9,267 nucleotides of DNA from Rhodospirillales bacterium RIFCSPLOWO2_12_FULL_67_15 (GTDB taxonomy: Bacteria > Pseudomonadota > Alphaproteobacteria > Rhodospirillales > 2-12-FULL-67-15), in the NCBI GenBank assembly GCA_001830475.1, contig MIAC01000021.1:1-9267 (forward strand), given 5' to 3'. Shown piece after piece: positions 5,346-9,267 of this stretch. Within the stretch, counting starts at the first letter, position 1, and each line of letters begins with the position of its first letter. Made by a program: the position numbers and the translations under genes. The notes beneath the pieces are model-generated. The model made no database searches and was not told where the DNA came from. It worked only from the letters and a program-made list of their open reading frames with translations.

Positions 5346-7286
5346 TCAGTTCCGCACGGCGGCGCGCAGGCGTTCGGCGTAGGCGTCGAGCACCCGGCGC
5401 AGGATGCGGTCGGTTTCCGCGAGCCTGTCCAGGCGTGCCCGGAACATCTCTTCCGGAACGACGAGCAAATCCGCGGGCGTGCGCACGCGCGCCGAGGCCA
5501 CCCGCGGCTCATCGGAAAGCAGCGCCATCTCGCCGATGACGTCGCCGCGCCGCGCCACCGAAAGCACCCGCTCTTTCCCGGCCGCGCCGACCAGAATCTC
5601 GATCTCGCCCGACATGACCATATACGCCTCGTCGCCGGGGTCGCCCTGGCGGAACAGGTATTCGCCGGCGCCCGCGATGCGGCGCGGCAAGTCCTGGCCG
5701 TCGACGCGGACTTTTTCCGCCGCGGCCGCGGCGATCGGCTCCGCTTCCGCACCGCCGTCATCGGCGGGCGCGGCCTTTTCGCCCGCGACCAGGTTTTCGA
5801 GCCGGCGCGCGAGCTGGTCGCGCAAATCCTTCGGGATCGCTTCGCCGTCCAGGCGGCGGCGCAAGTCCGAAACCACCGCCACCTGCTGCGGGCGCGAGCT
5901 TCCCGCCGGGAAGAGGGCGGCGAGATTGGGCAGTTCGGCCATCAGTTCGGCAAGCGCCTTGACCACCATGAGCAGGTTCTTTTGCCCGAAGGGGCTGCGG
6001 GCGAGATCGAGCAGATAACCCAGTCGTGCCGCCCGTCCGGAAAGAACGGCCTGGATTTCGGCGATGGCCTTCTCCGGCGTCAGGTCCTCGCCGCCGTCGG
6101 CGAGGCTGATGCGCGCGCGCAAGGTCACGGCCTCGCTCATGCCCGGCCCACCGATCAGCCCGGCCGGGGCGACAAGCTTGCGGAGAAGATTGACGAACGC
6201 TTCCCGGTCGGCCTTCGGGTCTTCCTTGGTGAGCGGAGAGATCCCCTTTAGCGCCCGCTCCACCCGTCCGACGATGATCTGGCGCGAACGGGCAAGGCGC
6301 GTCCGGCCGAGGACGGCGTTGAGCTTGGGCAGGCAGGAATTACGCCCGCCCTTGATGGGGCATGCGCCGTAGCTGAGCAGCGTCATATTGCGCAGCGCCG
6401 TGCCGAGGTCTGCCTGCCCGCCGAAGATGGATTGGATGGCTTGGCCGCCATCGAGAATTTCCGCCAAGGCATCGTCGAGAAAGGACAGCGCTTCGCCGTT
6501 CGCTCCGCGCTCCAGTTCGGCGCACAACAGCGAAACCTTGCCGTTCCACTCGGCGTCTTCGCCGAGCAGCTTCGCCATCGCGCCGCCCTTGAGATAGACG
6601 GCGTGGTCGCCCTTGAACTCCTTGTCCACGGCCGCGACCATGGCGAGCACGCCTTGCTCCTTGAGGATGGCGTGGAAGCGGACGATGTCGTCGTCGTCGC
6701 GGGCGCGTTCCATCAGATCCATCATCCCGCGGTGGAGGAATTCGACACGCTCGGCGGGCTTCTCGCCCGTCTTGCGCGCCTGGATGTTGGCGAGCCGGTG
6801 CAGCGCCTGGGGATAGAGGGTTTCGTGGCGGTAGATTTGGCGCAGCCGGCCGAAATCGTAGAGAAGCTCGAGCGCGGTCAGGCCGTACTCGTCGAGAAAC
6901 TGGCGGAGAAGACGCGCGACGGTCAGCCGGGATTCGAAGGTGAAGAAGTTCGCCGGCGTCAGACAGACGGGCGAATCTTCGATCGCGGCGATGGTGATCG
7001 GCTTTTCGGCGCGGCCGGCACCAGCCTTCTCGAAGATCACCTTGGGCTTTCGCCCCTCGCGTTCCTCGAGGACGCGGACGGCGTCCGCCTTGCCGCCGGC
7101 GAGAAGGGTTTCCGCCACCTTCACGCCGTCGCCGCGGGTGACGCAAAGCTCGGCGACGTTCCAGCGCCCCTCCTTGCTGACCTGGACTTCGTAGGTGATT
7201 TCCTGTGTCAGGCCGATACCTCCCCCCAGGCCGCGGTCGCTCGCGAGCGCGACGAATACGGAGAAATTTAGGACATGATTGTTCAC
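5346..7286 (-). CDS. Cyclic-nucleotide-binding-domain protein with long uncharacterised helical region
   Basis: The frame encodes up to 646 residues. The C-terminus (about 541-640) is a CRP/PKA-type cyclic-nucleotide-binding domain: GEYLFRQGDPGDEAYMVMSG is the beta-roll start, and GEMALLSDEPRVAS (585-598) is the phosphate-binding cassette. E586 and R595, the ribose and phosphate contacts, are present with the 9-residue spacing of PKA-type domains. No DNA-binding helix-turn-helix follows, so it is not a CRP-like transcription factor. Residues about 26-90 look like a small alpha/beta domain starting EITYEVQVSKEGRW. Residues 115-500 are predominantly helical and I do not recognise them; 500-530 is an Ala-rich linker. 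No signal peptide or membrane helix is clear. Its stop lies 4 bp from that of the convergent Pat gene. The GTG at 7284-7286 has no good ribosome site; a CTG at 7209-7211 has a strong one. I infer a cAMP-responsive regulatory or scaffold protein. Confidence 0.85.
   Translation of the reverse strand: MNNHVLNFSVFVALASDRGLGGGIGLTQEITYEVQVSKEGRWNVAELCVTRGDGVKVAETLLAGGKADAVRVLEEREGRKPKVIFEKAGAGRAEKPITIAAIEDSPVCLTPANFFTFESRLTVARLLRQFLDEYGLTALELLYDFGRLRQIYRHETLYPQALHRLANIQARKTGEKPAERVEFLHRGMMDLMERARDDDDIVRFHAILKEQGVLAMVAAVDKEFKGDHAVYLKGGAMAKLLGEDAEWNGKVSLLCAELERGANGEALSFLDDALAEILDGGQAIQSIFGGQADLGTALRNMTLLSYGACPIKGGRNSCLPKLNAVLGRTRLARSRQIIVGRVERALKGISPLTKEDPKADREAFVNLLRKLVAPAGLIGGPGMSEAVTLRARISLADGGEDLTPEKAIAEIQAVLSGRAARLGYLLDLARSPFGQKNLLMVVKALAELMAELPNLAALFPAGSSRPQQVAVVSDLRRRLDGEAIPKDLRDQLARRLENLVAGEKAAPADDGGAEAEPIAAAAAEKVRVDGQDLPRRIAGAGEYLFRQGDPGDEAYMVMSGEIEILVGAAGKERVLSVARRGDVIGEMALLSDEPRVASARVRTPADLLVVPEEMFRARLDRLAETDRILRRVLDAYAERLRAAVRN
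7209..7223 (-). promoter_or_regulatory. Strong Shine-Dalgarno ahead of a possible CTG start
   Basis: On the reverse strand GGAGGT (7223-7218) is followed, after 6 bases, by an in-frame CTG (7211-7209) that encodes residue 26 of the long frame. The protein would then begin LTQEITYEVQVSKEG (with initiator Met), exactly where the recognisable N-terminal domain begins. The 25 residues ahead of it have no domain character, and the GTG that opens the frame has only a weak GGA nearby. There is no ATG, other GTG or TTG between the two. CTG starts are rare, so this is a proposal, not a firm call. Confidence 0.4.
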
Positions 7287-7290
7287 AATC
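7277..7290. promoter_or_regulatory. 14-bp palindrome overlapping the upstream start of the cNBD gene
   Basis: GATTGT, a two-base centre TC, and ACAATC form a perfect 6-bp inverted repeat that covers the GTG at 7284-7286. It lies in the divergent region between the cNBD gene and hemN, where A/T content rises. It could be an operator. If the CTG start is the real one, it sits in the untranslated leader, a usual place for a repressor site. It does not fit the CRP consensus TGTGA-N6-TCACA, because only one half-site is present. No regulator can be named. Confidence 0.3.
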
Positions 7291-7405
7291 CATTACGGGA
7301 CAATGCGTCTTTCACGGCGATGCGTAAGCGCCCCCCGGAATCCGATATCTATCTGAAATTAGTGGGTCTTTTTAAACCAACCCGGCCTCGGCCCGCCCGC
7401 GGCCT

Positions 7406-7419
7406 TTGACCGCCGTCAA
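7406..7419 (+). promoter_or_regulatory. FNR/FixK-type box upstream of hemN
   Basis: TTGAC-N4-GTCAA matches the TTGAN-N4-NTCAA core recognised by FNR, FnrL and FixK regulators. The centre (7412/7413) is 41.5 bp upstream of the A of the hemN ATG. hemN-type genes are known targets of these regulators in alphaproteobacteria, which supports the call. One caution is that the box sits at the tip of a larger imperfect inverted repeat (GGCCTTTGAC with GTCAAGGCC, flanked by CCCGGCCTCGG with CCGAGCCGGG), so RNA structure could also explain the symmetry. Confidence 0.6.
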
Positions 7420-7440
7420 GGCCCGAGCCGGGCTTCCTGT

Positions 7441-7446
7441 TAGATT
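7441..7446 (+). promoter_or_regulatory. Possible hemN -10 element
   Basis: TAGATT matches the TATAAT consensus at four of six positions. It lies 21 bases after the FNR-type box and would place transcription initiation within a few bases of the hemN ATG. This is the spacing expected of a class II FNR promoter (activator centred at -41.5). The match alone is weak; the geometry is what makes it worth recording. Confidence 0.3.
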
Positions 7447-7453
7447 TCGCGCC

Positions 7454-8809
7454 ATGGATGTGTCCCCAAGTCTGCTCGAGCGCTACGACCGGCCGGTCCC
7501 GCGTTACACCAGCTATCCGACCGCGCCGCACTTCCACGCGGGCGTGGACGCGGCCCACTACCGGCGCTGGCTCGCGGCGCTGCCCGAAAGCGAGACCGTC
7601 TCGCTCTATCTCCACGTGCCGTTCTGCGCCGAGATGTGCTGGTACTGCGGCTGCCACACCAAGGTCGCCGTCCGCTACGCGCCGATCGCCGATTACGCCG
7701 CGACGCTCAAGCGCGAGATCGCGCTCGTCGCCGGAATCATCGGACGCCGGGCTCCGGTCGGACGAATCCATTGGGGCGGCGGGACGCCGACCCAGCTAGC
7801 GCCGGACGATTTCCTCGACTTGATGACCGTTCTCAGGGCGCATTTCGACGTCCGGCCGCACGCCGAAATCGCGGTCGAGGCCGATCCCCGCACGCTCGAC
7901 GATGCGCGCATCCGCGCGCTGGCCGAAGCCGGCGTCAACCGGGCGAGCCTCGGGGTGCAAGACCTCAACGACCGCGTCCAGAAGGCGATCAACCGGATTC
8001 AGCCCTTCCCGCGCGTGGCGGCGGCGGTGGAAGGCCTGCGCGGCGCGGGGATCGGCGCGGTGAACATGGACCTGATGTACGGTCTTCCCTACCAGACCGA
8101 GGCCGATGTCCGGCGCACGGTGGACCTGGTCGCGTCCTTGCATCCCGATCGGCTGGCGGTCTTCGGCTACGCCCATGTGCCGTGGATGAAAACCCACCAG
8201 AAGATGATCCGGGAAGACGCCCTGCCCGGCGGGCTCGTGCGGCTCCGGCAGGCCCGCGCCGCGGCGGAGGCGCTCGCGGCGCACGGCTACCGCCCCATCG
8301 GACTCGATCATTTCGCGCGGCCCGACGATTCCTTGGCCCGCGCCTTCGACGACGGACGGCTCAAGCGCAACTTCCAAGGCTACACCGACGACGGTGCCGC
8401 AATTCTGATCGGCTTCGGCACCTCCGCCATCGGGCAATTCCCGCAGGGTTACGTCCAGAACGCGGTCCCCTTCCACGCCTACGACGAGGCGATCGCGGCC
8501 GGCCGGCTCGCCGTCCGCCGCGGCGTGGCGCTCGCGCCCGAGGACCGGCTCAGGCGCGCCATCATCGAGCGGCTGATGTGCGACATGCAGGCCGATCTCG
8601 CCCAGCTCGCCCGCGCCCACGGTTTTCCCGAGGACGCCTTCGCGGCCGAAACCGCGGCTCTCGCCCCGATGGTCGCCGACGGGCTCGCCGAGATCGCGGG
8701 CTCGGTCGTGCGGATCACTGAGGCCGGCCGGTTCTTCATGCGCACCGTTGCGGCCGTGTTCGACGGCTATCTCGGCACCGGCCGGGGCCGCCATTCGCGC
8801 GCCGTGTGA
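7454..8809 (+). CDS. hemN: Oxygen-independent coproporphyrinogen III dehydrogenase
   Basis: This 451-residue radical-SAM enzyme oxidatively decarboxylates coproporphyrinogen III to protoporphyrinogen IX for haem synthesis without oxygen, in the cytosol. The cluster motif is C58-x3-C62-x2-C65-x-C67 (VPFCAEMCWYCGCHT). The fourth cysteine separates true HemN from the related haem chaperone HemW, which has only three. Other marks are the N-terminal YTSYPTAPHF segment, Y52 just before the cluster motif, the SAM-binding GGGTPT (108-113), EADPRTL, and the C-terminal RFFMRTVAAVFDGYL. The length fits the family (E. coli HemN has 457 residues). I chose the ATG at 7454 over an in-frame TTG at 7406, because that TTG is part of the FNR-type box and the family N-terminus matches MDVSPSLLERYDRPVPRYTS. 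No Shine-Dalgarno sequence is visible before the ATG. Expression is probably induced at low oxygen. Confidence 0.95.
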   Translation: MDVSPSLLERYDRPVPRYTSYPTAPHFHAGVDAAHYRRWLAALPESETVSLYLHVPFCAEMCWYCGCHTKVAVRYAPIADYAATLKREIALVAGIIGRRAPVGRIHWGGGTPTQLAPDDFLDLMTVLRAHFDVRPHAEIAVEADPRTLDDARIRALAEAGVNRASLGVQDLNDRVQKAINRIQPFPRVAAAVEGLRGAGIGAVNMDLMYGLPYQTEADVRRTVDLVASLHPDRLAVFGYAHVPWMKTHQKMIREDALPGGLVRLRQARAAAEALAAHGYRPIGLDHFARPDDSLARAFDDGRLKRNFQGYTDDGAAILIGFGTSAIGQFPQGYVQNAVPFHAYDEAIAAGRLAVRRGVALAPEDRLRRAIIERLMCDMQADLAQLARAHGFPEDAFAAETAALAPMVADGLAEIAGSVVRITEAGRFFMRTVAAVFDGYLGTGRGRHSRAV

Positions 8810-9077
8810 GCGGGTTCCGACAAGGCCAAACATCTTGGAATTAAAGCGGATTGTTCCCCGATGGGGGTTCCGCCCGGTTTCGCTTGACTCGGAAGAACAA
8901 ATGGTGTCCTCTCTCCGTCGGCAATCGAGATTTTGGCCTGCCTTGCAGCGCGCCTCCACTGACGCCTTGCGTCGAGCGAATGGCTCCAACTCAAGACTCC
9001 CCTCAATCCGGATTGTTCATGACCGTGCGGAGGTCCGCGCGGGCGTTTGTCTCAACACGTGCTAAAGGAGGCCAGAT
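8810..9077 (+). other. Intergenic region: hemN 3' end and cold-shock gene leader
   Basis: These 268 bp contain no convincing gene; the short frames across it lack codon bias or a start site. It is less GC-rich than its surroundings. A TTGACT at 8884-8889 resembles a -35 box, but no good -10 follows at the usual spacing. Two small perfect hairpins with CTT loops occur at 8938-8948 (CTGC/GCAG) and 8961-8973 (GACGC/GCGTC). The 10-mer CGGATTGTTC occurs twice (8847-8856 and 9009-9018). No strong terminator for hemN is visible; a CCCC-GAT-GGGG hairpin at about 8856-8867 is short and has no T run. A long structured 5' leader would be typical of a cold-shock gene. Confidence 0.45.
9064..9071 (+). promoter_or_regulatory. 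Strong ribosome binding site of the cold-shock gene
   Basis: AAAGGAGG ends six bases before the ATG at 9078. This is close to a perfect anti-16S match at good spacing and fixes the start. It contrasts with hemN, which shows none, and fits the very high translation expected of a cold-shock protein. Confidence 0.85.
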
Positions 9078-9267
9078 ATGGCTAGCGGCACCGTCAAGTG
9101 GTTTAACCCCAGCAAAGGCTTCGGCTTCATCCAGCCGAGCGACGGCGGCAAGGACGTTTTCGTCCACATCACCGCCGTGCAGCGCGCCGGGCTCGATACC
9201 CTGCGCGAAGGTCAGAAGGTCAATTACGAAATGACGACCGAGCGGGGCAAAACCGCCGCGACGAACC
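9078..9267 (+). CDS. Cold-shock domain protein (CspA family), 3' truncated
   Basis: The 63 visible codons begin [18 protein letters not shown] and contain both nucleic-acid-binding motifs of the cold-shock OB fold: RNP1 (KGFGFI, residues 13-18) and RNP2 (VFVHI, residues 27-31). The rest ([22 protein letters not shown]) matches the last strands of the fold, so only the final few residues are likely to lie beyond the window, given the usual length of about 70 residues. Such proteins bind single-stranded RNA and DNA as chaperones in the cytoplasm, and some are constitutive rather than cold-induced. The spacing and change in leader composition suggest its own transcript, separate from hemN. The exact paralogue (CspA, CspE or other) cannot be told from this sequence, so no symbol is given. 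Confidence 0.93.
   Translation, partial: MASGTVKWFNPSKGFGFIQPSDGGKDVFVHITAVQRAGLDTLREGQKVNYEMTTERGKTAATN

Noticed and set aside
2591..5761. A 1056-codon open frame on the reverse strand across the Pat gene
   Set aside because: It is a mirror frame of a GC-rich gene. Its translation is low-complexity Arg/Gly/Asp-rich, has no domain, and runs across the convergent gene boundary, whereas the forward frame has clear family motifs.
6965..6990. A further copy of the palindromic repeat, suggested by GGGCGAATCTTCG in the cNBD gene
   Set aside because: It shares the CGAATC word and a few flanking bases, but there is no paired stem and no second hairpin; a chance match.
6432..7271. A 279-codon forward frame antisense to the cNBD gene
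   Set aside because: It has no recognisable domain or ribosome site and lies fully inside a supported reverse-strand gene; it is a shadow frame.
7272..7287. A CRP-type cAMP site before the cNBD gene
   Set aside because: TCACA is present at 7283-7287, but the other half (GACAT) does not match TGTGA.
6340..7293. A 317-codon reverse frame starting at ATG 7293, tested as a better start for the cNBD gene
   Set aside because: It is in a different frame from the domain-bearing protein and gives an Arg-rich translation. No frameshift evidence links the two.
8884..8912. A sigma-70 promoter for the cold-shock gene using TTGACT at 8884-8889
   Set aside because: The -35-like word is good, but the bases at 16-18 bp spacing (around TCCTCT) do not resemble a -10 element.

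Overview
The window is GC-rich (roughly two-thirds G+C by eye), densely coded, and uses third-position G/C throughout. Gene content points to an alphaproteobacterium, most likely in or near the Rhodospirillales: an oxygen-independent coproporphyrinogen dehydrogenase behind an FNR/FixK-type box, a Pat-type acetyltransferase, a cold-shock protein with a strong Shine-Dalgarno sequence, and a GAF-GAF-PAS adenylate cyclase. The genus cannot be fixed from the sequence alone.

Layout. Positions 1-124 hold the last 40 codons of an unidentified forward gene. At 160-2544 lies a class III adenylate cyclase with the domain order GAF-GAF-PAS-cyclase-TPR-like tail, as in the cyanobacterial CyaB1/CyaB2 enzymes. 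After a 100-bp gap with two hairpins comes 2645-5341, an acyl-CoA-synthetase-like/GNAT fusion of the Pat protein-lysine-acetyltransferase type. Convergent to it, with only 4 bp between the stop codons, is 5346-7286 (reverse), a protein with a C-terminal cyclic-nucleotide-binding domain and a long uncharacterised helical middle. A divergent intergenic region (7287-7453) separates it from hemN (7454-8809). A 268-bp gap then leads to a cold-shock protein gene cut by the window end (9078-9267).

How the genes may work together. Three consecutive genes suggest cAMP signalling: a cAMP producer, a protein acetyltransferase of a family controlled by cAMP in other bacteria, and a cAMP/cGMP-binding-domain protein. 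I infer a possible cAMP-to-protein-acetylation module, but the sequence proves only adjacency. hemN looks separately controlled by oxygen.

The least expected structure is a small dispersed palindromic repeat. A 59-bp element occurs in the 3' end of the first gene and again inside the 5' end of the cyclase gene. It consists of two GC-rich hairpins joined by a 12-nt A/T-richer linker. The copies are 83% identical without gaps and are read in the same frame, so both proteins carry the related peptide AASES-x-R-xx-K-x-GGGD-x-PAA. Three of its hairpins have the hexaloop CGAATC or its complement GATTCG. A related hairpin with the same loop, inverted, lies just after the cyclase stop codon. This resembles a REP/BIME-like or protein-coding palindromic element and is the best candidate here for something undescribed.
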